A DNA stretch of 64,000 nt, from assembly GCF_025148445.1 (NCBI RefSeq), contig NZ_CP102270.1, forward strand, positions 1,302,001 to 1,366,000, read 5' to 3'. This document shows, piece by piece, positions 46,201 to 54,479 of the stretch; within the stretch, counting starts at the first letter, position 1, and each line of letters opens with the position of its first letter. The notes under the pieces were generated by a model. It was not told the DNA's origin. It saw only the letters and a program-made list of their open reading frames with translations, and ran no database searches. Both the position numbers and the translations under genes were made by a program. The DNA comes from Eshraghiella crossota. GTDB lineage: Bacteria; Bacillota; Clostridia; Lachnospirales; Lachnospiraceae.

Positions 46201-46889
46201 GTGGCAATTGTTTTTGATTCATTCTGATTAACAGTGATTTCATCATCAATAATAGATACACCTACTGTTATCTGAAAACTGTAAGATAAAGAATCAGAAG
46301 GTATTGAAGCTGTTATTGTAGCGGTTCCTCCGCTTACTGCCGTAATTGTAGCTACCCCTCCGTTATGAGACTGTCCCACATCTTTTGCAACAGATACAAC
46401 GCTACTGTTAGATGAAGACCATTCTACATTCTTGGTAGATGCAGCATTACATGTAACGGTTCCATATGCTCCGGCTGTAAGTATACCGTTTATGGAACTG
46501 TAATTAACAACAAGAGGAACTGTGACGGGAACAGATTTACTTGCGCTTGTTCCATCCGTTAATGAATACTTAACAACAAGGTTAGTCTTTCCGGCTCCTT
46601 TGGAATATACCATACCGGCTCCTTCATTATTACTTACCGTTGCAACTTCCGGATCATTCATGGACCAGTTCCATCCTACGATTCCGGCATCATTGTCAAG
46701 ATTTAAAGCTACACTGGCTGTAATTGCCTGTGAATTCTGACCTTCTGTGAAATTAATACTTGCAAGATTAACTGTAAGCTGTACCGTACTTGCCTTAACA
46801 ATTACTACAAATATAACGGTTAGAATTACTATAGCAACGAGTGCTGATGACGCTTTCCAGTGTTTTTTTATAAGATTAAGAAATTTCAT
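43242..46889 (-). CDS. Large surface protein with an array of Ig-like BIG2 domains
   Basis: The start is ATG 46889, with GGAGG upstream, giving 1215 residues. After one membrane helix or uncleaved signal (about residues 10-32) comes an array of about a dozen BIG2-type domains of about 80-90 residues. Each carries a form of V-T-W-S-S-D-x3-A-x-V-x3-G-x-V-T-A-x2-x-G-x-A-x-I-x-V. No LPxTG, SLH or catalytic domain is visible; the end is a basic KFINRRK. Such proteins extend from the surface and often bind host or wall polymers. The repeats are diverged, so the array is old. Confidence 0.86.
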   Translation of the reverse strand: MKFLNLIKKHWKASSALVAIVILTVIFVVIVKASTVQLTVNLASINFTEGQNSQAITASVALNLDNDAGIVGWNWSMNDPEVATVSNNEGAGMVYSKGAGKTNLVVKYSLTDGTSASKSVPVTVPLVVNYSSINGILTAGAYGTVTCNAASTKNVEWSSSNSSVVSVAKDVGQSHNGGVATITAVSGGTATITASIPSDSLSYSFQITVGVSIIDDEITVNQNESKTIATNSNSASDVYWWTDDPEVATVSNGIVQGIYAGTTTAYASCKEGDYSGNAGDSITVKVPYVVNSPNTTVLVGDKLSFTTSAKPSEVNYASSNNNIIYYDQTTGMFNAVGTGTADISVTWRGDTRTVTVSVIDGISLSTSEISLNIGDSQKVTATVTNTTTPVHWSIADPAVASFNVEDDGLTVTVTALSQGNTGYTTLIASQEINGVVKTYSCRVNVLNPVNSLALLYNGAQITKEISIEKGNSIYITAFLNLGESTVPDNTKLSWVSSDNGIISVTPATTEGQQQLAEIKAVSGGKATVTVVSDDGLFIATADFYVTEGVTGIYLDKESVTAQMSLEKYQLKATITPETDGVDNTVIWSSLNPAVVTVDQNGLVTFVGPGETYVSATSAADTSKVAYCNFIITQQVEGVSMDFKSITMNVGDENRLTYVITPDNASNKNVTFSSSNENVVKVDNTGMVTAVSSGSATVIIQTEDGGYIDMTNITVLQPVKEIVLSQTEMTVKKGTIFWLNATVLPETSDNKKITWNTSDKSLATVDPDGKVTTLAVGTVTISCVSEDTGVVAYCVVEITEPVTGLTLNSYHEEIVKGTRFVIVPTVLPVEAPDKRVTYVSSDPEIASVDENGVVTGLKGGSCEIIVTTVESSLKATCTIQVKEYVSSIEIHNAKEIMNIGDTLQLSADVQTESASNRKVIWSTSNSGIATVDQSGKVTGITPGTVVITALAADGSGVSASVAIRVINPVTSITLSEGKITIYVGDTHNIVATIHPENASIKGIEWTSDDPTIAKVYSDGDVVGVAPGRTIVNATSTDTNEVVAHCTVIVKPIINASSISINSSEIIMLKGKTRKLTARLYPLNSNEGVNWLSTDTSVVQVDANGNIVTVGAGSCDVVAYSSSGTVEDHCTIYSIAMSHTDLKMEQYDTFNLYVDGAPRKVSWRTSNPRIASVTQNGVVTGRMPGECTITATIDGKTVSCFVKIYAVDPGKFINRRK

Positions 46890-46997
46890 TAAAAACCTCC
46901 AAATGTACATAATTATACTTATGTATTCTTTATCGGTATAACCGAAGTTAATATTAACACTTTTTTACAAAAATGACCATAATAAATATATATTTTC

Positions 46998-47026
46998 TTG
47001 CTTTTTTTGTAGGAATAAAACATAAT
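46998..47026 (+). promoter_or_regulatory. Candidate promoter of the LacI-type regulator gene
   Basis: TTGCTT (46998-47003) and CATAAT (47021-47026) are spaced by 17 bases, 34 bases before the GTG start at 47061. The region is divergent from the Ig-repeat gene, for which no equally good promoter is seen; a short palindrome TCGGT-TAT-ACCGA lies between the genes. Confidence 0.5.
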
Positions 47027-47060
47027 AATGTAAGACTTAGTAAAACAAGGAGAGATTGAT

Positions 47061-48053
47061 GTGAATATATATGACATTGCAGACAAAGCCGGCGTATCAA
47101 TCGCTACCGTTTCAAGAGTAATCAATAATGATAAAAAAGTCAGTAAATCTACAAGGAACAGAGTCCAAAAGATTATCGAAGATAATAATTTTATTAAAAA
47201 GAGCGATTACAGCAGGCATACCAATAATACGATTGTTTATATGTGTTCAGGTACAGGCAGTGGTGATATGGCAGATAAAATCACCTATTTAAGCGATGCA
47301 TTATACAAAAGCGGATACAAAACTGCTATCGCCTGCTGTAATCAGGATGAAACTGCAAAAAAAAATATGCTCGAACGTTATTTAAGTGAAAATTTTTCAG
47401 GAATAATAATTGATGGACACGATTTCCTTACATATTCCATTGAAGAAAATATCAACCTGCTTAAAGAAATAACCATACCGTCGGTAATAATTAACGGGTA
47501 TTTTGATAATGTGGATAATGTAAATCTGTGTTATGTTAATAACAATATATCTTCATTTATTGAAAATATAGCTAAAGAATATATCAGAAAAGAGAAAAAG
47601 AAAATACTCTTCTTATTTGAAAGAATGTCTTTTGGCGTAAAAAATATACTTACAGGACTTCATAATGCTTACGATTTTGCAGGTATGGATGCAGACCCCG
47701 ATTTCACTCAGCTGTGCCGTGATATGTCATATGTTGAGAAATATATCAATACCCTTATAGATAAAGAAAAGATTCCTGATGTTGTACTGTGCAAAAGCGA
47801 AAAACTGGCAGCTTATGCTTCAATTATATTACAAAAGAAAAATTATAAAATACCGGAAGATATTGAAATTCTTTGCGTGGGAGACTCAGAGATATGCAGC
47901 CTTGTAAAACCACAGCTTACATCTGTAGATATTAAGTCGAAGGAAATCTGTGATACTGTTATTAATGTGCTTATAGGTAAAATTAATAAGAAAACAGTTC
48001 CGGTAATCAGTATAATTAATGTTGAGTTATTAAAAAGAGAGTCCACACTGTGA
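47061..48053 (+). CDS. LacI-family transcriptional regulator
   Basis: The 330-residue protein begins with a LacI HTH, NIYDIADKAGVSIATVSRVI followed by NNDKKVSKSTRNRVQKII, and has a periplasmic-binding-protein-like effector domain. The start is a GTG at 47061 with AAGGAG eight bases before it. Conserved stretches of the effector domain are weaker than in typical sugar repressors. No sugar-utilisation genes are nearby, so the effector cannot be guessed; the divergent Ig-repeat surface protein is one possible target. The stop codon lies in the loop of a terminator hairpin. Confidence 0.86.
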   Translation: MNIYDIADKAGVSIATVSRVINNDKKVSKSTRNRVQKIIEDNNFIKKSDYSRHTNNTIVYMCSGTGSGDMADKITYLSDALYKSGYKTAIACCNQDETAKKNMLERYLSENFSGIIIDGHDFLTYSIEENINLLKEITIPSVIINGYFDNVDNVNLCYVNNNISSFIENIAKEYIRKEKKKILFLFERMSFGVKNILTGLHNAYDFAGMDADPDFTQLCRDMSYVEKYINTLIDKEKIPDVVLCKSEKLAAYASIILQKKNYKIPEDIEILCVGDSEICSLVKPQLTSVDIKSKEICDTVINVLIGKINKKTVPVISIINVELLKRESTL

Positions 48054-48064
48054 ACTCTCTTTTT
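48032..48064. terminator. Bidirectional intrinsic terminator
   Basis: A perfect 11-bp stem AAAAAGAGAGT/ACTCTCTTTTT with an 11-base loop contains the stop codon of the LacI-type gene. It has an A-run on one side and a T-run on the other, so it works on both strands. It ends the LacI gene (+) and the pnp-yebC run (-). Confidence 0.88.
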
Positions 48065-48077
48065 ATAAAATGAATTT

Positions 48078-48308
48078 CTATTCGTTAAATTCTACTTTTA
48101 CGAAAAAACCTCTGTCAGTCCTGTCAATTCCAATTACGGTTCCACTTTTTGATTTTATTCTTTCAGGAAATTTATAATTTCTCGACATCGCAACTGCAGG
48201 CTCTATTGTGTAATACCAGCTTGAAGGAAGAACTCCTTCTGTTATGTTTACTATATCTCCCGCTTTAACGAGGTTCTCCCGTTCCATTTTAAATTCTTCA
48301 ACTCTCAA
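48078..48308 (-). CDS. Small conserved hypothetical protein after yebC
   Basis: The frame starts at TTG 48308, five bases after GAGGAA formed by the end of yebC, giving 76 residues; ATG 48287 is an alternative. It has no membrane segment. The sequence VKAGDIVNITEGVLPSSWYY, then SKSGTVIGIDRTDRGFFVKV looks like a small beta-barrel (SH3-like). I do not know its function. Its position suggests co-transcription with yebC. Confidence 0.7.
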   Translation of the reverse strand: MRVEEFKMERENLVKAGDIVNITEGVLPSSWYYTIEPAVAMSRNYKFPERIKSKSGTVIGIDRTDRGFFVKVEFNE

Positions 48309-48310
48309 GA

Positions 48311-49054
48311 TTATTCCTCATCAGGCATATCCCAGTTATGGTACACGGCCTGAACATCATCATCATCATCAAGAAGATCAAGAATACGGTTCATCTGCTT
48401 AATATCAGCCGGGTCTGTAAGTTCTACCCATGTCTGAGGAATCATGGTTACTTCAGCCTGATCAAGTTTAAGACCTGCTTTTTCCAAAGCTTCTCTTACA
48501 GTACCGCAGTCATCAGGGTTAGTAAGAATCTCAAAAGCATCTTCATCTTCATCATTAAAATCATCGGCACCTGCGTCAAGTGCTAACATCATAAGTTCGT
48601 CAGAATCCATGTTGCACTCTTCTTTATTGATGAGAATCTGTCCCTTTGTATCAAACATAAAAGAAACACATCCCGGAGTACCGACATTACCGCCACCCTT
48701 TGTAAAAGCATTTCTCACATTAGAAGCAGTACGATTCTTGTTATCTGTTAATGTTTCTACGATAATTGCTGTACCATTAGGTCCGTATCCTTCATATGTA
48801 ATTGCAGTAAAGTTAGCAGCATTGGCGTCTCCCGCAGCCTTTTTGATACTTCTGTCGATAGTATCGTTAGGCATATTGTTTGATTTAGCTTTTGCAATTA
48901 CATCTCTTAACTTACTGTTATTGTTAGGATCCGGTCCACCCTCCTTAACAGCAACCATCAATTCTTTACCAAGACGGGTAAAAATCTTACCCTTGGCAGC
49001 ATCATTTTTTTCTTTTTTATGCTTAATATTTGCAAATTTTGAATGTCCTGACAT
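48311..49054 (-). CDS. yebC: YebC/PmpR-family protein
   Basis: The 247-residue protein begins [20 protein letters not shown], the YebC hallmark, and keeps [20 protein letters not shown] and [20 protein letters not shown]. YebC proteins were long listed as transcriptional regulators; recent work shows they help ribosomes through proline stalls. Length is the normal value. GGAGG lies before the ATG. It follows pnp by nine bases and precedes the small gene at 48308. Confidence 0.95.
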   Translation of the reverse strand: MSGHSKFANIKHKKEKNDAAKGKIFTRLGKELMVAVKEGGPDPNNNSKLRDVIAKAKSNNMPNDTIDRSIKKAAGDANAANFTAITYEGYGPNGTAIIVETLTDNKNRTASNVRNAFTKGGGNVGTPGCVSFMFDTKGQILINKEECNMDSDELMMLALDAGADDFNDEDEDAFEILTNPDDCGTVREALEKAGLKLDQAEVTMIPQTWVELTDPADIKQMNRILDLLDDDDDVQAVYHNWDMPDEE

Positions 49055-49063
49055 AAAAACCTC

Positions 49064-51160
49064 CTATTTATCTTCAGGTTTTAAATCTTTAATACTAAAG
49101 CTGTATCGTCCCATCTTATCTTTTCCAAGACATACACACTTAACAACATCGCCAAGTGTAAGGACATCTTCAACATGTTCAATTCTATCTTTGCTTACTT
49201 TGGAAATATGAATCATTCCCTCTTTGCCAGGGGCAAACTCAACAAAGGCACCAAACTCTTTAATGCTTATTACTTTACCTTCAAGGACAAGTCCTTCTTC
49301 GTAATCAGTGACAATGGTCTGGATATATTTAACTGCCTTATCCATCGCTTCTTTGTCAGTTCCGCATACAGATACCGCACCATCATCTGTTATATCAATC
49401 TTAACGCCTGTTTCTTCAATTATGGCATTAATTGTCTTACCTCTCTGACCGACAACATCACCAATCTTAGCAGGATCAATCTGAATCTGAATAATTTTTG
49501 GAGCATATTTGCCAACTTCCTTACGAGGTTCTGCAATTGCTTTACTCATACAGTTATCCATGATAAAGAATCTTGCTTCACGGCATCTTGCAATAGCACC
49601 TTCAACAATCTGTCTTGTAAGGCCATGAATCTTAATATCCATCTGGATTGCTGTGATACCATCCTTTGTACCTGTTACCTTAAAGTCCATGTCTCCAAAG
49701 AAATCTTCAAGTCCCTGGATATCTGTCAAAAGTACAAAGTCATCATCTGTCTCACCTGTTACAAGACCGCATGAAATACCGGCAACCATTTTCTTAATAG
49801 GAACACCTGCAGCCATTAATGACATACATGATGCACATGTAGATGCCATTGATGTAGAACCGTTTGACTCAAATGTTTCCGAAACAGTTCTTATTGCATA
49901 TGGAAATTCTTCTACTGAAGGAAGAACAGGTATAAGTGCTCTTTCTGCTAAAGCACCGTGACCGATTTCACGACGTCCCGGACCTCTTGAAACCTTTGTC
50001 TCGCCTACCGAATAAGCAGGGAAATTATAGTGGTGCATATATCTCTTTGATGTTTCCTGATCATTAAGGCCATCTATCTTCTGTGCATCTGAAAGAGGTG
50101 CAAGTGTACATACGTTACAAATCTGAGTCTGGCCTCTTGTAAACATTGCAGAACCATGAACTCTTGGAATGATATCAACTTCTGCGGCAAGTGGACGGAT
50201 CTGTGTAATTTCACGTCCGTCAGGTCTCTTATGGTCTTTAAGAATCATCTTACGGACTGTTTTCTTTTCATACTGGTAAACAGCTTCGTCAATAAGTGGA
50301 AGCCATTCTTCTTTATCAGCAAACTTTTCACAGAGCATATCTTTGAGGTTTCTGACTCTTTCTTCTCGAACCTGCTTTTCAGGTGCAAACATTACTACTT
50401 CCATTTCAGCAGGTGGAACAATTTCTTTAATTGCTGCAAATAATTCCTCAGGAATAGCACAGCTTGTATATTCGTGTTTTGGTTTGCCGCATTCAGCAAC
50501 AATCTTATCAATAAATGCAATTATCTGCTGATTAACCTCATGAGCCTTGTAAATTGCTTCAATCATTCTGGCTTCAGGTATCTCATTGGCACCAGCTTCA
50601 ATCATAATTACTTTTTCTCTTGTAGAAGCAACTGTTAATTTAAGATCAGATACTGCCATCTGACTTCCTGATGGGTTGATTACGAATTCTCCGTCAATCA
50701 TACCTACCTGTGTGGTAGCACAAGGTCCGTCAAAAGGAATATCAGAAATTGCAACCGAAATTGCAGAACCAAGCATTGCTGTAAGTTCCGGACTGCAATC
50801 AGGGTCTACTGACATTACAAGGTTATTGATTGTAACATCATTTCTGTAATCCTTAGGAAACAGAGGTCTCATAGGTCTGTCAATTACTCTTGATGTAAGA
50901 ATGGCATTTTCAGAAGCCTTTCCCTCTCTCTTATTAAATCCGCCGGGTATCTTACCAACAGCATATAATTTTTCTTCGTATTCTACGCTGAGTGGGAAAA
51001 AATCAACACCATCCCTTGGCTTTTCAGAAGCTGTTGCCGTAGATAACACAACAGTATCACCATAGTGCATAAATGCTGCACCGTTAGCCTGCTTAGCAAC
51101 TCTGTCAACATCAACTGTAAGAGTTCTTCCGGCTAAATCCATACTAAAACTTTTGTACAT
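49064..51160 (-). CDS. pnp: Polyribonucleotide nucleotidyltransferase (PNPase)
   Basis: PNPase degrades RNA by phosphorolysis 3' to 5'. The ATG at 51160 (MYKSFSMDLAGR) has AAGGAG upstream, giving 698 residues. Two RNase PH domains (FNKREGKASENAILTSRVID; GTDKEAM region preceded by SNGSTSMASTCASC), a KH domain (IGDVVGQRGKTINAIIEETG) and an S1 domain (VISIKEFGAFVEFAPGKEG) follow in the standard order. A long hairpin in the leader suggests post-transcriptional control, as known for E. coli pnp. It is followed by yebC. Confidence 0.96.
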   Translation of the reverse strand: MYKSFSMDLAGRTLTVDVDRVAKQANGAAFMHYGDTVVLSTATASEKPRDGVDFFPLSVEYEEKLYAVGKIPGGFNKREGKASENAILTSRVIDRPMRPLFPKDYRNDVTINNLVMSVDPDCSPELTAMLGSAISVAISDIPFDGPCATTQVGMIDGEFVINPSGSQMAVSDLKLTVASTREKVIMIEAGANEIPEARMIEAIYKAHEVNQQIIAFIDKIVAECGKPKHEYTSCAIPEELFAAIKEIVPPAEMEVVMFAPEKQVREERVRNLKDMLCEKFADKEEWLPLIDEAVYQYEKKTVRKMILKDHKRPDGREITQIRPLAAEVDIIPRVHGSAMFTRGQTQICNVCTLAPLSDAQKIDGLNDQETSKRYMHHYNFPAYSVGETKVSRGPGRREIGHGALAERALIPVLPSVEEFPYAIRTVSETFESNGSTSMASTCASCMSLMAAGVPIKKMVAGISCGLVTGETDDDFVLLTDIQGLEDFFGDMDFKVTGTKDGITAIQMDIKIHGLTRQIVEGAIARCREARFFIMDNCMSKAIAEPRKEVGKYAPKIIQIQIDPAKIGDVVGQRGKTINAIIEETGVKIDITDDGAVSVCGTDKEAMDKAVKYIQTIVTDYEEGLVLEGKVISIKEFGAFVEFAPGKEGMIHISKVSKDRIEHVEDVLTLGDVVKCVCLGKDKMGRYSFSIKDLKPEDK

Positions 51161-51199
51161 ATTTCTCTCCTTATTTGGCATATGCCTTATTATTATTTA

Positions 51200-51267
51200 C
51201 AGAAGCCCGAAACTACTGAAAAAAACAGAAAGGCGCCGTTCTTTTCAGTGGTCTCGTATAACTTCTG
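51200..51267 (-). promoter_or_regulatory. Long hairpin in the pnp leader
   Basis: CAGAAG (51200-51205) pairs with CTTCTG (51262-51267). CGAAACTACTGAAAA (51208-51222) pairs with TTTTCAGTGGTCTCG (51242-51256) with one mismatch and one G-U pair on the minus-strand RNA. The top of the stem contains GGCGCC. It starts four bases after the rpsO terminator and ends 40 bases before the pnp start, so it is the likely 5' leader of pnp or the rpsO-pnp spacer and a candidate RNase III-type processing site. Confidence 0.65.
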
Positions 51268-51270
51268 TAT

Positions 51271-51300
51271 CAAAAAACAGGGGACGGAAACTCCGTCCCC
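51271..51300 (-). terminator. Intrinsic terminator of rpsO
   Basis: The stem GGGGACGGA/TCCGTCCCC (51280-51300, 9 bp, 3-base loop) is followed on the minus strand by TGTTTTTTG (51279-51271). It lies ten bases after the rpsO stop codon. No clear promoter is seen between it and pnp, so pnp may depend on read-through. Confidence 0.85.
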
Positions 51301-51309
51301 ATATCGAAA

Positions 51310-51576
51310 TTATTTTCTAATTCCTAAACGAGCAATAAGTTCACGATATCCTTCAATATCATTTTTCTTAAGATATTCAAGTAAGCCTCTTCTCTGTCCT
51401 ACCATCTTAAGAAGACCTCTTCTTGAATGATGATCCTTCTGGTTTACCTTTAAGTGCTCTGTGAGTTCTTTGATTCTTTCTGTGAGTAATGCAATCTGTA
51501 CTTCTGGAGATCCTGTATCTCCTTCTTTTCTTCCATACTCAGCAATAATCTGTGTTTTCTTTTCTTTAGAAATCAT
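51310..51576 (-). CDS. rpsO: Ribosomal protein S15
   Basis: S15 binds the central domain of 16S rRNA. The 88 residues show the S15 signature: [20 protein letters not shown] followed by [40 protein letters not shown] and the end ARLGIRK. AAGGAGGAAATT precedes the ATG. It has its own promoter and a structured leader, and is followed by a terminator, then pnp. The rpsO-pnp order is widely conserved. Confidence 0.97.
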   Translation of the reverse strand: MISKEKKTQIIAEYGRKEGDTGSPEVQIALLTERIKELTEHLKVNQKDHHSRRGLLKMVGQRRGLLEYLKKNDIEGYRELIARLGIRK

Positions 51577-51664
51577 TATAATTTCCTCCTTAAATTTTAA
51601 TTATCGCCTGACACCAAGAATCAGGTCGGAGTGTCCCGAATCTGAGCATCGGCTGGTCAAATAC
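51577..51664 (-). promoter_or_regulatory. Structured rpsO leader, candidate S15 autoregulatory element
   Basis: Between the promoter and rpsO the transcript holds CCTGA-N9-TCAGG directly followed by CGATAATTAAAATTTAAGGAGG, plus an upstream G/C-rich part (GACCAGCCGATGCTCAGATT). S15 leaders in Firmicutes form such hairpins near the ribosome binding site so that excess S15 can block translation. The assignment is by position and fold, not by an alignment. Confidence 0.5.
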
Positions 51665-51670
51665 TCATTT

Positions 51671-51699
51671 ATATTACCATAAAGAATAATTAATGGCAA
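51671..51699 (-). promoter_or_regulatory. Sigma-A-type promoter of rpsO
   Basis: TTGCCA (51699-51694) and TAATAT (51676-51671) on the minus strand are 17 bases apart, just after the ribF stop codon. They give a leader of about 90 bases for rpsO. Confidence 0.75.
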
Positions 51700-51720
51700 G
51701 TATTTTCTGATTAGTGCTTG

Positions 51721-52620
51721 TTATCCTCTTACAAAGGCTATATCTGCTTCAAGCTGTTTCTTTAATCCGTTAACGGAATCAAATTTCTGTTCAGGACGTA
51801 TAAATTTTTTCAGTCTGATAATTACATCCGAATCATATACATCCTCATCAAAATCAAGTACAAATGTTTCAACGGTAACATAAGTTCCGTCATCGATTGT
51901 AGGTCTGATTCCAATATTCGTAACGCCTTTATACATGTGATTGTCAATTACTACTTCAGATTCGTAAACACCATATTCAGGTAATATTTTATTTGGAGAA
52001 GGTATCAGATTAAGGGTAGGAAAACCGATTGTTCTTCCCAGCTGTTTACCGTGAACTACTTTTCCTTTGAAGAAATAATCATAACCCAGAAGTTTTTTTA
52101 CAGTTGACAGGTCTGATTTTTCTATTTCATTTCTTATCCATGTGCTGCTTATCTCTGTATTATTATAAGTTTCTTTTTCGATAACATATGAACTGTAGCA
52201 ATATTTATCTTCGTATGCTTTTAACAAAGCTGCATCCCCCGACCTGTTTTTTCCGAATCTCCAGTCGGCACCTATTACAACAAATTTGGCATTAAGTTTT
52301 TCTTTCAGGAAGTATTTTAAAAATTCTTCCGGCAACATTCCGGCAATTTCATTGTCAAAGGGATATTCATAAAGTACATCTATGCCGTATTTTTCACAGA
52401 TATATGCACGTTCATCCGGTGTCGTTATTGCTTTTTGCGGTTTTGCGTTCCAGTTATCCATATTAAAAGTACAAAGGACAACCTTAATTCCCTGCTCGTG
52501 ACCAATTCTGACAGCTTTTTCGATAAGAAGCCTGTGTCCGTTATGAATACCGTCAAACTTACCAAAAGTCACTACTGTATTTTCTTTTGAAATAAAGTTT
52601 TTATCTTTAACATATAACAT
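51721..52620 (-). CDS. ribF: Bifunctional riboflavin kinase/FAD synthetase
   Basis: RibF makes FMN and then FAD. The 299 residues have the N-terminal FAD synthetase domain (TFGKFDGIHNGHRLLIEKAV; SSTWIRNEIEKSD) and the C-terminal riboflavin kinase domain (GKQLGRTIGFPTLNLIPSPN; YKGVTNIGIRPTIDDGTYVT). Order and length are normal. It follows truB, the conserved truB-ribF arrangement, and is the last gene of the long nusA operon before the rpsO promoter. Confidence 0.95.
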   Translation of the reverse strand: MLYVKDKNFISKENTVVTFGKFDGIHNGHRLLIEKAVRIGHEQGIKVVLCTFNMDNWNAKPQKAITTPDERAYICEKYGIDVLYEYPFDNEIAGMLPEEFLKYFLKEKLNAKFVVIGADWRFGKNRSGDAALLKAYEDKYCYSSYVIEKETYNNTEISSTWIRNEIEKSDLSTVKKLLGYDYFFKGKVVHGKQLGRTIGFPTLNLIPSPNKILPEYGVYESEVVIDNHMYKGVTNIGIRPTIDDGTYVTVETFVLDFDEDVYDSDVIIRLKKFIRPEQKFDSVNGLKKQLEADIAFVRG

Positions 52621-52641
52621 ACAATTACTCTTTTCCGTGAT

Positions 52642-53523
52642 TTATTGGACAGGGAACATTTTTCTCGGTTTATAACTGTGCGAGACCTCATCATATCCGT
52701 ATATTCCGGCAAATACACCATCTGACAGATATACTTTAATATTATTGCCTTTAAATTCCGGGAGAATAATCATATTTCCGTTTTTTACAAGCATTTCATT
52801 TCTTCCGGATACATTCACGGCAGGATAATCATTAAAAAAACTGTCCGTTGGCATTATAAGTGAAGCAATATTATTATCTGCCACACATTTTGATATTTCA
52901 GATAATCTGACTGCATTTTCAATGTTAAAAATTCCGGTTCTGGTTCTTACAAGTGATTTCATTGTACCACCGGTGTTAAGTTTCTCTCCGATATCACGGC
53001 ATAATGAACGGATATATGTTCCTTTGGAGCATTTCACTGTCATTGTAACTTCGGGAATATCTATTTTTTCGATTATTATGTCATAGATAAATACTTCCCT
53101 TGGTTTTCTTTCTATTTCAACACCTTTTCTTGCAAGATCACATAATTTTTGTCCATTTACTTTAAGTGCCGAATACATAGGAGGGACCTGATTGTATTTA
53201 CCGGCAAATGAATTTATGGTTTTTTCGATATCTTTTGCTGTCACATTAACAGCTTTACGGCTTAATATTTTCCCTGTGGCATCTTCGGTATCGGTGGATA
53301 TTCCCAGTAAAAGTACTGCCCTGTACTCTTTGCTTTTATCGGTTATCATATCGCAAAGTCTGGTAGCATTGCCAAGGCATACAGGAAGAACTCCTGTGGC
53401 TTCAGGGTCAAGTGTTCCTGTATGCCCGATTTTTTTCTGGTGTAAAATCCCACGAAGTTTTGCTACAACATCGTGGGATGTGAATCCGGATTCTTTATAT
53501 ACATTAATTATTCCGTTATACAT
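52642..53523 (-). CDS. truB: tRNA pseudouridine(55) synthase
   Basis: TruB makes pseudouridine 55 in the T-loop of tRNAs. The 293 residues have the catalytic region KIGHTGTLDPEATGVLPVCL with the aspartate of LDPEA, GITSTDTEDATG-like ILLGISTDTEDATGKIL, VPPMYSALKVNGQKLCDLA and KGTYIRSLCRDIGEKL. It overlaps nrnA by 16 bases, and AGGTTG within nrnA serves as ribosome binding site. The C-terminal part is a small PUA-like extension. Confidence 0.95.
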   Translation of the reverse strand: MYNGIINVYKESGFTSHDVVAKLRGILHQKKIGHTGTLDPEATGVLPVCLGNATRLCDMITDKSKEYRAVLLLGISTDTEDATGKILSRKAVNVTAKDIEKTINSFAGKYNQVPPMYSALKVNGQKLCDLARKGVEIERKPREVFIYDIIIEKIDIPEVTMTVKCSKGTYIRSLCRDIGEKLNTGGTMKSLVRTRTGIFNIENAVRLSEISKCVADNNIASLIMPTDSFFNDYPAVNVSGRNEMLVKNGNMIILPEFKGNNIKVYLSDGVFAGIYGYDEVSHSYKPRKMFPVQ

Positions 53524-54479
53524 TTTTCAACCTGTTTTTTCAATTCTGTTATTACTTTTTTTACTACTTCTTCATAAGGAATTCCTGCGGTAAAACCTGC
53601 TGCACGGACATGTCCGCCTCCACCGAAGCAGTTAGCAATAATATTAACGTCTACCTTGTCTACAGATCTTAAACTTCCTTTAATCGTATGGTCAGGAAGC
53701 TCGTACATAAATAAAGCTACTTCAACACCCTCAGTAAACCTTAACTGGTCTATAATTCCTCCAAGATCTCTTCCCGGCACATTGTGTTCCGATAAAACAT
53801 CATAAGGCAGATAAGAATATATAAGTTTTCCGTCAAGCACAAGCCTGCTGTTAATCAGTGCAAGTCCCAGCATATAATTCTGGATATAAGTTTTTCTGAA
53901 AAAAGTGTCATCTATTATTGAGGTGTAATCAATACCTTTCGACATCAGTTCTCCTGCAATTTCCATAGTACGTTTTGTTGTGCACTGGTATTTCAATACA
54001 CCCGTATCATGTATGATTCCCGTATATAATGCTTCTGCGGTATTTTTAGATATTTTACTACTGTCTAATAACTCATAAAGTACTTCGCAGGTAGAACTTA
54101 AATCAGGAAGTACATGATTTATATCTGCAAATGCAAGATTACATGTATGATGATCTATGCATACTGTTTTATCAGCATTCTTAATAACAGGACGTATAAA
54201 ATTAGCGACTCTTTCAATGTCACCACAGTCTAATATAACAAAAACATCATGTTTTTTATCATTGTCACAATCATGCAATACTTTATCGCTGCCATTAATA
54301 AAAGAAAAGCACTTTTCAAACTCCTCAAGATATACGGTAGCTTCTATATTCTTGTAATTATCGCAGATATAATTATAAATTCCCAAAGTTGAACCCACAC
54401 AGTCACCATCAGGTCTGACATGTCCGGTTATTCCTATATTTTTAACATTCAAAAGTATTTCATCAATACTATTTATCAT
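53508..54479 (-). CDS. nrnA: DHH-family oligoribonuclease/pAp phosphatase NrnA
   Basis: NrnA degrades short RNA oligonucleotides and dephosphorylates pAp. The DHH motifs are GHVRPDGDCVGSTLGIY, VILDCGDIERV, CIDHHTCN and IIHDTGVLKY; the C-terminal DHHA1 motif is CFGGGGHVRAAGFTAGIP. From ATG 54479 it has 323 residues; an ATG at 54485 is only three bases from GAGG. It overlaps the end of rbfA. In Firmicutes nrnA often sits between rbfA and truB. Confidence 0.93.
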   Translation of the reverse strand: MINSIDEILLNVKNIGITGHVRPDGDCVGSTLGIYNYICDNYKNIEATVYLEEFEKCFSFINGSDKVLHDCDNDKKHDVFVILDCGDIERVANFIRPVIKNADKTVCIDHHTCNLAFADINHVLPDLSSTCEVLYELLDSSKISKNTAEALYTGIIHDTGVLKYQCTTKRTMEIAGELMSKGIDYTSIIDDTFFRKTYIQNYMLGLALINSRLVLDGKLIYSYLPYDVLSEHNVPGRDLGGIIDQLRFTEGVEVALFMYELPDHTIKGSLRSVDKVDVNIIANCFGGGGHVRAAGFTAGIPYEEVVKKVITELKKQVEKCITE

